Position numbers and translations under genes: made by a program. A DNA stretch of 64,000 nucleotides, from NCBI RefSeq assembly GCF_900109745.1, contig NZ_FOAV01000007.1:124001-188000 (forward strand), given 5' to 3'. This DNA is from Roseateles sp. YR242. Lineage in GTDB: Bacteria; Pseudomonadota; Gammaproteobacteria; Burkholderiales; Burkholderiaceae_C. The notes beneath the pieces are model-generated. The model was given only the letters and a program-made list of their open reading frames with translations, was not told the DNA's origin and ran no database searches. Positions 28,293 to 37,682 of this stretch are shown here, one piece after another. How positions within the stretch are numbered: the stretch's first letter is position 1; every line of letters begins with the position of its first letter.

Positions 28293-31049
28293 ATGAATAC
28301 ACCATCAAAGCTCGGGTTGACGCTGACCGCGTTGGCCGCCAGCCTTTACGGTACGCAAGTGTTTGCCCAGACCCAGGGCGATACCACCACGCCGCCGGGC
28401 ACCACCCAGCTCCAGCGCGTGGAAGTGACCGGCTCCAACATCAAGCGCATCGATGCCGAGACGGTTTCGCCGGTGCAGGTCATCACGCGGGACCAGATTG
28501 AACGCACGGGCCAGGCCACGGTGGCCGAGGTGCTGCGCAACCTGCCCTCCAACTCGGGCAGCTTTGGCGAGAGCTTCAGCAACAGCTTCGCGCCCGGCGC
28601 TGCCGGCATCTCGCTGCGTGGCTTGGGTCAGAAGACCACCCTGGTGCTGCTGAACGGCCGCCGTGTCGCCGGCTACGGTTTCGCCCAGAACCTGCAGGAC
28701 ACCTTTGTGGATCTGAACTCCATCCCCAGCAGTGCGGTGGAGCGGGTGGACATCCTGCTGGACGGGGCTTCTGCCATCTATGGGTCGGACGCCATCGCAG
28801 GGGTGGTCAACATCATCTTGCGCAAGGACTTCAAGGGCTTTGACGTCACGGCCTCCAGCGGCTACTTCGAAGGCAAGAATGACTACCGTGTGACGGGCGC
28901 TGGTGGCTTTGGGGACCTGGCCTCCGACGGCTACAACGTCTTTGCGGCCCTGGACTATTACAAGCGCGACCTGCTGCTGCAGGGCGACACCGAATTCGGG
29001 AAGACACGCGACTTCCGCAAGTACGCCGGCGGCCGCAACTTCCAGGCGCTCACCACGGGCGGCACCTGGCGCCAGCTTTCCGCAGCCGGTGCACTGACCA
29101 ATAACTATCAGGCGATTACCGATTGCGGCGGCACGGTGATGACCGGCCCGCAGGCACTGGAAGCCGGCCTGATCAACACCACGCTGGCCACGGCGGGTCC
29201 GCAATCGGCTGCGACCAACACCTATTGCACCCGTGATTACAAGGACCAGTTCACGGCGCTGCCGGGCACCGAGCGTTATGGCTTGATTTCCCGTGCCACC
29301 AAGCAGTTGTCGCCGGAAGCGACCGCCTATGTGGAGCTCGGCCTGAGCCGGGTGGACACCTTCCAAACCTTCCAGGCCCCCTTCTTTGCCGGCACCACCG
29401 GTCTGACCCCGGGGGCCAATGACACGCTGACGCCTTACACCTACAACATCACCTTCGCGCCGGGTGTGGCGGGCAATCCGTTCTCGACCAACGCGCGCTA
29501 CACGGGCGTGATGAACGACCTGGGCACGCGCGACGCGGACATCCGTTCGGATTCCACGCGTCTGCTTGCCGGTGCCAGCTACAGCGTCGGCAAGTGGGAC
29601 CTGGACAGTGCGGTGGGCTATTCCCGCACCAAGACGAAACAGAACAACGTGAACCTGATGCCGCTGGCTGGAACGGCGGCCACCTTTGGCGTCAGCACGG
29701 ATCCTCAGCCGCCCGTCCCGGTGTCGACCGCCAGCCTCTACAACCTGGACCGCTGGACCACCAACAGCCAGGCGGTGCGTGACGCCCTGCGGCTCAGCAA
29801 CAAGCGGGTGTCCACCTCGGACATGACCTTCATCGACACCAAGGCCAACACCACCTTCGGGCACCTGCCCGGTGGTGAGATCGGTCTGGCCGTCGGTGCC
29901 GAATATCGGCGCGAGAAGCTGAAGGATCAACCAACCGAACTGGCTGAAGAGGGCGGCATCCTGGGCCAGGGCATCACCGCCACCAACGGCAGCCGCAACA
30001 ACTACTCGGTGTTCTCGGAACTCTCGCTGCCCTTCATCAAGGCGATCGAGGTTCAGGCGGCACTGCGGTATGACCACTACAGCGACTACGGCAGCTCCAC
30101 CACGCCCAAGGTAGGCCTGAAGCTCAAGCCCACGGACGGCCTGCTGCTGCGCGCCAACTGGGGCAAGGGCTTCCGTGCGCCGACGCTGCCGGAGATCTCG
30201 CCCTCGGTGGCGACCTTCTTCACCTCGGTGGAGGATCCGGAAGACGGCGTGGTCCGGAGCGTGTCCGGCATGTTTGCAGGCAACCCCAACCTGAAGGCCG
30301 AGAAGTCGACCAGCCGTACCTTCGGCATCGTGTTCGAGCCCAACAAGAATTTCAACCTGGGTGTCGATCTCTACTTCATCAACTGGCGCAATGTGGTGGC
30401 GTCACCGGACTTCCAGGACCTGGTGGACGCATCCTGCCCGGATGGCGGCCCCAACTGCCCGACCTCGAACATCATCATTCGTGACCCTGAGACCAACTTC
30501 GTAACGACGATCCTGTCGAACTACGAGAACTTGTCCCAGCGCACCACGAGTGGCGTGGACATCGACGGCACCTGGCGCCTGCCGACCAGCTACGGCAAGT
30601 TCACCTTCCATGGCGCCTTGAACTACATCCGGTCGTTCAAGGAAGACGGCGAGGAATACGTGGGGACCAACGGCGGCAGCAACACCATCCCCCGCATTCG
30701 TGGCAACGCGTCCATCGATTTCGACTACGGCCCTTGGGCGCTGACCGGCACGGTGAACTACACCCACCATATCCGGCAGGAGGCCGCCGCGGCCAGCTAC
30801 ATGGTGGCGCAGGACCCGCGCTTCCAGAACGGTGTGCTGCCCGAGCATGTCAGGTCCCAAACCACCCTGGATCTGTTTGCACGCTACAACGTGACCAAGC
30901 AGCTGCAGGCCAGCATCGGGGTGATCAATGTGTTCGATCGTCTGACGCCGTACGACCCGGGGTTCAGCACCACCGCGCTGTATGACTTCAGCCTGTATGA
31001 CCCCCGTGGCCGTCAATGGCGTGCCACGCTGCGCTATGCCTTCCAGTAA
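28293..31049 (+). CDS. TonB-dependent outer-membrane receptor 2
   Basis: The 918-residue receptor has a signal peptide (1-25, ending VFA), a TonB-box-like segment LQRVEVTGSNIKRID, a plug (about 50-165; LRGLGQKTTLVLLNGRRVAGYG, VERVDILLDGASAIYGSDAIAGVVNIILRKD) and a barrel finishing RATLRYAFQ. Several extracellular loops contain Cys pairs (CPDGGPNCP). It is clearly homologous to receptor 1 but not a recent duplicate. It starts at MNTPSKL with an AGGAAGAGG site; the 21 in-frame residues upstream are unsupported. No periplasmic binding protein or permease is adjacent. Confidence 0.93.
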   Translation: MNTPSKLGLTLTALAASLYGTQVFAQTQGDTTTPPGTTQLQRVEVTGSNIKRIDAETVSPVQVITRDQIERTGQATVAEVLRNLPSNSGSFGESFSNSFAPGAAGISLRGLGQKTTLVLLNGRRVAGYGFAQNLQDTFVDLNSIPSSAVERVDILLDGASAIYGSDAIAGVVNIILRKDFKGFDVTASSGYFEGKNDYRVTGAGGFGDLASDGYNVFAALDYYKRDLLLQGDTEFGKTRDFRKYAGGRNFQALTTGGTWRQLSAAGALTNNYQAITDCGGTVMTGPQALEAGLINTTLATAGPQSAATNTYCTRDYKDQFTALPGTERYGLISRATKQLSPEATAYVELGLSRVDTFQTFQAPFFAGTTGLTPGANDTLTPYTYNITFAPGVAGNPFSTNARYTGVMNDLGTRDADIRSDSTRLLAGASYSVGKWDLDSAVGYSRTKTKQNNVNLMPLAGTAATFGVSTDPQPPVPVSTASLYNLDRWTTNSQAVRDALRLSNKRVSTSDMTFIDTKANTTFGHLPGGEIGLAVGAEYRREKLKDQPTELAEEGGILGQGITATNGSRNNYSVFSELSLPFIKAIEVQAALRYDHYSDYGSSTTPKVGLKLKPTDGLLLRANWGKGFRAPTLPEISPSVATFFTSVEDPEDGVVRSVSGMFAGNPNLKAEKSTSRTFGIVFEPNKNFNLGVDLYFINWRNVVASPDFQDLVDASCPDGGPNCPTSNIIIRDPETNFVTTILSNYENLSQRTTSGVDIDGTWRLPTSYGKFTFHGALNYIRSFKEDGEEYVGTNGGSNTIPRIRGNASIDFDYGPWALTGTVNYTHHIRQEAAAASYMVAQDPRFQNGVLPEHVRSQTTLDLFARYNVTKQLQASIGVINVFDRLTPYDPGFSTTALYDFSLYDPRGRQWRATLRYAFQ

Positions 31050-31100
31050 GACCTGAGCGCTCACTGCTGGCAGGCTTCGTTGCCTGCCACCGTTGCCAAC

Positions 31101-31134
31101 AAGCCCGTGGGGTCCATCTCCACGGGCTTTTTCT
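31101..31134 (+). terminator. Intrinsic terminator after receptor 2
   Basis: The stem AAGCCCGTGG (31101-31110) pairs with CCACGGGCTT (31120-31129), followed by TTTCTTTG. It lies about 50 bases after the stop. Confidence 0.9.
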
Positions 31135-31701
31135 TTGTCCTGGAAGATTGTTCAGATATTTGCATGAATCGGGGCGACGAGAGATACCCGTCGAACTCCA
31201 CTGGCCGTGAACCCCCAGTTGGTTTATTGAGGTTTATCCACGAGGATGGTGACCACTTTTATATTCATGCCGACACAGAGTAGGCATCAAATTCATCTCG
31301 CGAAACTATTCGGAATTTTGTGTTTGTCGCCATTTTGCGTTATTTATTGTGAATGTTGAAATATGTCGGGCGGCTGCGCAAGGCGTGATGGATTCTTTGC
31401 CAAGTGGTTGAATTTCAAAAGATTTCTGTTGCGCTGATCTTTGTTTCGCCGCACTGTTTCAGGTCTGGCTTCTCACACGAATGCGCCTATTCGGCGCACT
31501 GCGCATTGATTTGAGGCAGAGAAACCAGCCTCGAAACTCAAGTAATTGATCAGTAAAGGCTGCGGTATGTGGCGTCCCCACTACCAAACTAATAAGGAAA
31601 AACCCTTGTTTGTGACGAACTGAAGTCGCTCGCAATCAGTTTTGGGCGATTGACGCCCAACTCCGCCACGAGTATTCGAAAACTCTGCAAACTGCCTGCA
31701 C
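31135..31701 (+). promoter_or_regulatory. A+T-richer upstream region of receptor 3
   Basis: About 570 bases without a supported gene, visibly richer in A/T than the surroundings (especially 31260-31480). Features are an inverted pair AATGCGC (31481-31487) and GCGCATT (31501-31507) flanking a 12-mer GCGCACTGCGCA (31494-31505), and a GGGCG/CGCCC mini-hairpin near 31647. The same 12-mer occurs upstream of receptor 4. It is likely to contain the promoter and operator of receptor 3. Confidence 0.45.
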
Positions 31702-31788
31702 GCCCCGCCTGCCCGCGGGGCCTTTTTATTTGTGGTCCAGCGCTGCCCATCCGGCGAAACGCGGACCGAACCCCGTAGGAGTGTGTAC
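31702..31788 (+). promoter_or_regulatory. Structured leader of receptor 3 with terminator-like hairpin
   Basis: GCCCCGC (31702-31708) pairs with GCGGGGC (31715-31721), followed by CTTTTTATTTG, which has the form of an intrinsic terminator. A second stem GGTCC (31734-31738)/GGACC (31763-31767) follows, then GTAGGAG and the start codon at 31789. The arrangement is repeated before receptor 4. Because receptor 2 already has its own terminator, this one sits in the receptor 3 leader and may be an attenuator. Confidence 0.6.
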
Positions 31789-34401
31789 ATGCACAAACTG
31801 AATGCAGTGAGCCTGGCAGTGGCCACCATCGTGGCGGCGGCCTCTTTCCCGGCGCTGGCCCAGGAAGCAGACCAGACGCTGGAACGCGTGGTCGTGACCG
31901 GATCGGCGATCAAGCGCCTGGACGCGGAGACCTCGGTCCCCGTCACCACTTTCAAGATGACCGAACTGCGTGAGCAGGGTCTGACCACGGTGGAGCAGAT
32001 CCTCAGCACGCTGACAGCCAGCCAATCCAGCATGGGGACCAGCCAGTCGGTGGGGTCGTCCACCGGCGGCGCGTCTTTTGCCGACATGCGCGGCATCGGT
32101 GCCAACAAGACGCTGGTGCTGCTGAATGGCCGTCGCATCGCCAACAACGCCTTCGACGGTTCGGCGCCTGACCTGAACATGATCCCGTTGGCGGCCATCG
32201 AGCGCATCGAAGTGCTGCGCGATGGTGCCTCGTCGCTGTATGGCACCGACGCCATCGGCGGCGTGATCAACTTCATCACGAAGAACAACTACACCGGCGG
32301 CACCATCAGCGCCGGCTTCGACGCGCCCCAGAAGTCGGGCGGCAAGTCCGGCAACATCAACGTCGGTTACGGCTTCGGCGACCTGGACAAGGACGGCTTC
32401 AACCTGTTTGGCTTCGTGGACTACCAGAAGCAGAACAGCATCAGCGGCAGCCAGCGCGACTACAACACGCGTTATGACGGCGGCCTGTCCACCAGCACCG
32501 ACCCGGCCAACTACTACCAGGGCAGCGGCACGGTCTACAACCCGGCGGCCACCGACTGCACCAACGGCACCAACCTGGTCAAGGCTGGCACCTTCTGCCG
32601 CATGTCGACCTCGTCCTACGTGGATTACGTCCCCAAGAGCGAGCGCGCCTCGGGCATGCTCAAGGGCACCTTCAAACTCAACAACGACCATCAGCTGGGC
32701 CTCGAATATTTCGTGACCCGCAGCGTGGTGCAGACCCAGATCGCGCCGGTGCCGTACGCCGGCCTGAGCATGACGTCTGACAACCAGTACTGGCCCGACA
32801 ACTCGGCGCTGGACACCAGCCAGCCCATCACGGTGAAGTGGCGCGACACGGTCAGCGGCCCTCGTCAGGACAAGAACATCAACCAGCAGCAGCGCTTCCT
32901 GGCTTCGCTGGACGGCAATGTGGCGGGGTGGGACTACTCGGCCGGCCTGAGCTACAACCAGAACCGCGTTACCGAGAAGCTGACCCACGGTTATGCCAAC
33001 GGCGACATGATCGCCTCCGGCGTGGCGGATGGCACCATCAACCCGTTCGGCGACCAGACCGCCGACGGCATTGCCTACATCCAGAGCGCCGCCGTCGCGG
33101 GCACTCTGCTGTACGGCAAGGGTGAAACCTACAACTTCGACGCGCACGCCAGCCGTGAACTGGGTGACTGGCTGGGTGCCGGCCGTGAAGCCGCGCTGGC
33201 GGTGGGCACCGAACTGCGCCATGAGAAGTTCAGCCAGAAGGCCAACACCGATTTCGCTACCCTGGTGCAGGATTCCACTGGTGTGGACCCCAACACCAAC
33301 AGCGTCGGCAGCCGCAGCGTCTATGCGCTGTACTCCGAGCTGAATGTGCCCCTGCACAAGACCCTGGATGTGACCGCCGCCATCCGCTATGACAAGTACA
33401 GCGACTTCGGCAACACCACCAATCCCAAGGTGAGCTTCCGCTTCCAGCCGGTCAAGGAAGTGCTGTTCCGTGGTTCGCTCTCGACCGGCTTCCGTGCGCC
33501 CTCGCTGTATGAGCTGTACGCCACCAACACGTACACCAACTCCAGCACCGTCAGCGACCCGGTGAACTGCCCGGATACGACCGCCAGCAACATCAACTGC
33601 AAGACGCAGTTCATCGTGATGAACGGCGGCAACTCCGAACTCAAGCCCGAGAAGAGCAAGAGCGCGACCTTGGGCATGCAGTTCTCGCCGACCGCTGACC
33701 TGGCCTTCGGCATTGATCTCTGGTGGATCCGCATCAAGAACCTGATCGGCACCATCGGCGATGCATCGCTCTACAGCGCCGACAACTACGACCAGTTCAG
33801 CCAGTACTACCACCGCAACTCGGCGGGTGAGCTGTCCCAGAGTGGCAATGCCTGCCCGGGTGAGAACTGCGGCTACGTGGATGTGCGTCAGCAAAACCTG
33901 GGTGGCAACAACACCAACGGCTTTGACCTGAACGGCAACTACCGCCTGCGCACGCCCTATGGCAACTTCACGTTCGGCCTGAACAGCACCTACGTGACCA
34001 AGTACGAGTACCAGGAGTACCAGAACGGCCCGTGGATCCAGAACGTGGGCACCTACGCCAGCAACGGCCCGGTGTTCCGTTGGCAGCACACGCTGACGGC
34101 CGTGTGGAGCTACGCCGAGACTTACACGGTGGGCCTGACCGGCCACTACAAGTCGTCGTACAAGGATGACGCCTCCACCGATGAAGGCGCGGCCAACACG
34201 GTCGGCTCGTATACAACCTTCGACCTGTTCGGCAACTACAAGGCCACCAAGCAGCTGTCGCTGACGGCCGGTGTGCGCAACCTGTTCGACCGTGATCCGC
34301 CGCTGTCCTACCAGCAGGCGGTCTTCCAGGCCGGGTACGACCCGCGCTACACGGATCCGACCGGCCGCACCTTCTACGTCCGGGGTACGTACAACTTCTG
34401 A
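31789..34401 (+). CDS. TonB-dependent outer-membrane receptor 3
   Basis: The 870-residue receptor has a signal peptide (1-24, ending ALA), TonB-box-like LERVVVTGSAIKRLD, a plug (about 45-170; MRGIGANKTLVLLNGRRIAN, IERIEVLRDGASSLYGTDAIGG) and a barrel ending TFYVRGTYNF. It is strongly similar to receptor 4 along its whole length, nearly identical through the first 160 residues, with differences concentrated in barrel loops. This suggests duplication followed by ligand diversification. Cys pairs occur in predicted loops (NCPDTTASNINCK). It is expressed from its own leader. Confidence 0.94.
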   Translation: MHKLNAVSLAVATIVAAASFPALAQEADQTLERVVVTGSAIKRLDAETSVPVTTFKMTELREQGLTTVEQILSTLTASQSSMGTSQSVGSSTGGASFADMRGIGANKTLVLLNGRRIANNAFDGSAPDLNMIPLAAIERIEVLRDGASSLYGTDAIGGVINFITKNNYTGGTISAGFDAPQKSGGKSGNINVGYGFGDLDKDGFNLFGFVDYQKQNSISGSQRDYNTRYDGGLSTSTDPANYYQGSGTVYNPAATDCTNGTNLVKAGTFCRMSTSSYVDYVPKSERASGMLKGTFKLNNDHQLGLEYFVTRSVVQTQIAPVPYAGLSMTSDNQYWPDNSALDTSQPITVKWRDTVSGPRQDKNINQQQRFLASLDGNVAGWDYSAGLSYNQNRVTEKLTHGYANGDMIASGVADGTINPFGDQTADGIAYIQSAAVAGTLLYGKGETYNFDAHASRELGDWLGAGREAALAVGTELRHEKFSQKANTDFATLVQDSTGVDPNTNSVGSRSVYALYSELNVPLHKTLDVTAAIRYDKYSDFGNTTNPKVSFRFQPVKEVLFRGSLSTGFRAPSLYELYATNTYTNSSTVSDPVNCPDTTASNINCKTQFIVMNGGNSELKPEKSKSATLGMQFSPTADLAFGIDLWWIRIKNLIGTIGDASLYSADNYDQFSQYYHRNSAGELSQSGNACPGENCGYVDVRQQNLGGNNTNGFDLNGNYRLRTPYGNFTFGLNSTYVTKYEYQEYQNGPWIQNVGTYASNGPVFRWQHTLTAVWSYAETYTVGLTGHYKSSYKDDASTDEGAANTVGSYTTFDLFGNYKATKQLSLTAGVRNLFDRDPPLSYQQAVFQAGYDPRYTDPTGRTFYVRGTYNF

Positions 34402-34453
34402 CCAGGCCGACTGGCCTCTTGCGCGCGCTGCACGAAAGTCTGGCGGCGCCCCC

Positions 34454-34483
34454 AAAAGGGTCTCTTCGGAGACCCTTTTTTTA
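34454..34483 (+). terminator. Intrinsic terminator after receptor 3
   Basis: An 11-bp perfect stem (34454-34464 with 34469-34479) is capped by a TTCG tetraloop and followed by T residues, about 50 bases after the stop. Confidence 0.92.
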
Positions 34484-34848
34484 TTCGTCGGTACGCTTTG
34501 CAAATAACACCGCAGCCATACGCCGCACGCATGTAGTACGCGTGCGTTTGGCGCGCAGGGCGAGCGGCAAAACGTGCGATCCACCGCACGCACCTCGTAG
34601 CCATGGAGGCCGCAGGTGATGGCAGATCGATTTGTAGCGTCAGCACACCGTCAGAAATAACCCAGGAAATCGTACAAGTAAAGCCGTGTAAAGCGCCAAC
34701 TCTGTCGCGTTACTGCGACCGACAAAACAGAAACCTGTCGGTGATAACCCTGGCTTTTATGTCAATTTGGCCATTATTGGTGGTGCTTTATGCGCACTGC
34801 GCACAGTTGCCTCCTCAGAATTGAAAAAGTCTGCAAACTCCAGCAACG
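34484..34848 (+). promoter_or_regulatory. Upstream region of receptor 4
   Basis: About 365 bases with no supported gene. There is an imperfect GCACGC/GCGTGC dyad near 34526-34547, a CCGACA...TGTCGG dyad near 34719-34742, and the element TGCGCACTGCGCA at 34791-34803, two self-complementary TGCGCA hexamers separated by one base. The element is shared with the receptor 3 upstream region. It probably contains the promoter and operator of receptor 4. Confidence 0.45.
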
Positions 34849-34925
34849 CCTCGCCTGCCCGCGGGGTTTTTTGTTTGTGGTCCGCAGCCCAGAAGGCCGG
34901 AGGACCGACACGTAGGAGTGTGTAG
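34849..34925 (+). promoter_or_regulatory. Structured leader of receptor 4 with terminator-like hairpin
   Basis: CCTCGC (34849-34854) pairs with GCGGGG (34861-34866) through one G-U pair, with the same CTGCCC loop as in the receptor 3 leader and a following TTTTTTGTTTG. GGTCC (34879-34883)/GGACC (34902-34906) repeats the second stem although the loop sequence differs. GTAGGAGTGTGTAG and the start codon follow. Confidence 0.6.
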
Positions 34926-37535
34926 ATGCACAAGCTGAATGCGGTGAGCCTGGCAGTGGCCACCATTGTTGCGGCTGCGACCTTCCCGGCGCTGGCCCAA
35001 GAAACCGAGCAAACGACGCTGGAGCGGGTGGTTGTCACCGGCTCCGCCATCAAGCGCCTGGATGCCGAAAGCTCGGTCCCCGTGACCACGTTCAAGATGA
35101 GCGAGATCCGTGAGCAAGGGCTCACCACGGTCGAGCAGATCCTGAGCACGCTGACGGCCAGCCAGTCGAGCCTCGGTACCAGCCAGTCGGTGGGTTCGTC
35201 CACCGGTGGCGCCTCCTTCGCCGACATGCGCGGCGTGGGTGCCAACAAGACCCTGGTCCTGTTGAACGGCCGTCGTATTGCCAACAACGCGTTCGACGGT
35301 TCGGCTCCCGACCTGAACATGATCCCGCTGGCGGCCATCGAACGCATCGAAGTGCTGCGTGACGGCGCTTCCTCGCTGTACGGCACCGACGCCATCGGCG
35401 GCGTGATCAACTTCATCACGAAGAAGGATTACACCGGCGGCACGCTGAACATCGGCTTCGACTCGCCCCAGCACGCTGGTGGCAAGACGGCCAACTTCAA
35501 CGTGGGTTATGGCCTGGGCGATCTGGACCAGCAGGGCTTCAACATCTTCGGCTTCGTGGACTACCAGAAGCAGGACAACATTGGCGGCAGCCAGCGTCCG
35601 TTCAACACCCGCTACGCGGGTGGCCTGTCCACCAACACCGACCCGGCCAACTACTACCAGGGCGACGGCGACGTGGTGTACAACCCCGCTGCTCCGGACT
35701 GCACGAACGGTACCAACCTGATCAAGGCTGGCAAGTTCTGCCGCATGACCACGTCGTCCTTCGTGGACTACATCCCCAAGAGCGAGCGCGCTTCCGGCAT
35801 GCTGAAGGGCACGCTGAAGCTCAACAACGACCACCAGCTGGGCGCCGAGTACTTCATCACCCGCAGCGTCGTGGAAACGACCATTGCGCCGGTGCCGTAC
35901 GGCTCGCTGAGCATGACGTCCGACAACCCGTTCTGGCCGACGAACGCTGCACTCGATCCTTCGCAGCCGCTGGTCGTGAAATGGCGCGACACCGTGAGCG
36001 GTCCTCGCCAGGACAAGAACATCAACCAGCAGCAGCGTTACCTGCTGACGCTGGATGGCACGGTGTCCGGCTGGGATTACTCCACCGGCCTGAGCTACAA
36101 CCAGAACCGTGTCACTGAAAAGCTGACCGCTGGTTACGCCAACGGCAGCCTGATCGCCGACGGCGTGACGAAGGGCATCATCAACCCGTTTGGTGACCAG
36201 TCCGACGAGGCCATCCAGTACGTCCGTGATGCGGCCGCTCTGGGCACCCTGATGTACGGCAAGGGCGAGACCTACAACCTGGACGCTCACGCCAGCCGTG
36301 AACTGGGTGACTGGCTGAATGCTGGCCGTGCTGCTGCTGTCGCCGTGGGCGCCGAGTATCGCCAGGAAAAGTTCACCCAGAAGGCGAACTCGGACTACGC
36401 CACCCTGGTGTATGACTCCACCGGTGTGGATCCGGCCACCAGCGTCGTGGGCAAGCGCAAGGTCTACGCGGTCTACACCGAGCTGAACCTGCCGGTGACC
36501 TCGATGCTGGACGTGACCGGTGCCGTTCGCTACGACAAGTACAACGACTTCGGCAACACGACCAACCCCAAGGTCAGCTTCCGCTTCCAGCCGAACAAGG
36601 AAATCCTGATCCGTGGCTCGGCCTCGACCGGTTTCCGTGCGCCGTCGCTGCATGAACTGCACGCTGCCAACACGTTCACCAACACCGGCACGGTCAGCGA
36701 CCCGATCCTGTGTGCCGACGGCAACATCAACTGCGACACGCAGTTCACGGCCATGAACGGCGGCAACGCCGAACTGAAGCCGGAAAAGAGCAAGAGCGCG
36801 ACCCTGGGCTTCCAGTTTGCGCCGACGACCGACCTGTCCTTCGGTGTGGACTTCTGGTGGATCCGCGTCAAGAACCTGATCGGCGTGATCGGTGAAGCGT
36901 CGCTGTACGACCCGGCGAACTACGACCAGTTCAGCCAGTTCTACCATCGCAACGGCTCTGGCGCTCTGTCGCAGGCGACCAAGGATTGCCCGGGCGCGAC
37001 CTGCGGCTATGTGGACACCCGTCAGCAGAACCTGGGTGGCAACAACACCAATGGTTTCGACCTGAACGGCAACTACCGTCTGCGCACGGCCTACGGCAAC
37101 CTGACCTTCGGCCTGAACAGCACCTACGTCGCCAAGTACGAGTTCCAGGAATACCAGGACGGTCCCTGGATCCAGAACGTGGGCAAGTACATGGGCGCGG
37201 GCCCGGTGTTCCGTTGGCAGCACAACCTCAACGCCATCTGGAGCTACGCCAACAAGTACACCGTGGGCGTGACCGGCCACTTCAAGTCGTCCTACAAGGA
37301 TGATCCGTCCACGGCCGCTGGTGAAACCAATACCGTGGCGTCGTACACGACGTGGGACCTGTTCGGCAGCTACAAGCCGATCAAGACCCTGTCGCTGACG
37401 GCCGGCGTGCGCAACCTGTTCGACCGTGATCCCCCGCTGTCGTATCAACAGGCCGTGTTCCAGGCTGGTTACGACCCGCGCTTCACCGACCCGACCGGCC
37501 GTGCCTTCTACGTCCGCGGTTCGTACGACTTCTGA
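34926..37535 (+). CDS. TonB-dependent outer-membrane receptor 4
   Basis: This 869-residue paralogue of receptor 3 shares its signal peptide (MHKLNAVSLAVATIVAAA), LERVVVTGSAIKRLD, plug (IERIEVLRDGASSLYGTDAIGGVINFITKK) and barrel. It ends FYVRGSYDF with the terminal aromatic residue needed for outer-membrane insertion. Codon choice in receptors 3 and 4 looks well adapted (many GGC, AAC, CTG), consistent with high expression. No inner-membrane transporter, FecR/FecI regulator or hydrolase is adjacent that could name the ligand. Confidence 0.94.
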   Translation: MHKLNAVSLAVATIVAAATFPALAQETEQTTLERVVVTGSAIKRLDAESSVPVTTFKMSEIREQGLTTVEQILSTLTASQSSLGTSQSVGSSTGGASFADMRGVGANKTLVLLNGRRIANNAFDGSAPDLNMIPLAAIERIEVLRDGASSLYGTDAIGGVINFITKKDYTGGTLNIGFDSPQHAGGKTANFNVGYGLGDLDQQGFNIFGFVDYQKQDNIGGSQRPFNTRYAGGLSTNTDPANYYQGDGDVVYNPAAPDCTNGTNLIKAGKFCRMTTSSFVDYIPKSERASGMLKGTLKLNNDHQLGAEYFITRSVVETTIAPVPYGSLSMTSDNPFWPTNAALDPSQPLVVKWRDTVSGPRQDKNINQQQRYLLTLDGTVSGWDYSTGLSYNQNRVTEKLTAGYANGSLIADGVTKGIINPFGDQSDEAIQYVRDAAALGTLMYGKGETYNLDAHASRELGDWLNAGRAAAVAVGAEYRQEKFTQKANSDYATLVYDSTGVDPATSVVGKRKVYAVYTELNLPVTSMLDVTGAVRYDKYNDFGNTTNPKVSFRFQPNKEILIRGSASTGFRAPSLHELHAANTFTNTGTVSDPILCADGNINCDTQFTAMNGGNAELKPEKSKSATLGFQFAPTTDLSFGVDFWWIRVKNLIGVIGEASLYDPANYDQFSQFYHRNGSGALSQATKDCPGATCGYVDTRQQNLGGNNTNGFDLNGNYRLRTAYGNLTFGLNSTYVAKYEFQEYQDGPWIQNVGKYMGAGPVFRWQHNLNAIWSYANKYTVGVTGHFKSSYKDDPSTAAGETNTVASYTTWDLFGSYKPIKTLSLTAGVRNLFDRDPPLSYQQAVFQAGYDPRFTDPTGRAFYVRGSYDF

Positions 37536-37556
37536 TCCCTCAGAACTCAAGCACCA

Positions 37557-37590
37557 TGCAAAGGGCCCCTTCGGGGGCCCTTTTTGCTTG
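37557..37590 (+). terminator. Intrinsic terminator after receptor 4
   Basis: AAAGGGCCCC (37560-37569) and GGGGCCCTTT (37574-37583) form a TTCG-capped stem followed by TTGC, 25 bases after the receptor stop. Confidence 0.92.
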
Positions 37591-37682
37591 CCAAACCATG
37601 TGTCCCTCCCCAACACCAGCGCTTCTCGATCAAACCCCAGCAAAAACGCGACCGAACGCTTCACTCGGCGAGAATCACGCGC

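Noticed and set aside
31702-31730. Treating the hairpin before receptor 3 as the terminator of receptor 2
   Set aside because: Receptor 2 already has a good terminator at 31101-31134, some 600 bases earlier, and the hairpin is conserved in the receptor 4 leader.
31726-34593. A 955-codon minus-strand open frame antisense to receptor 3
   Set aside because: Same composition bias as other antisense shadows; receptor 3 has a signal peptide, plug and barrel signature.
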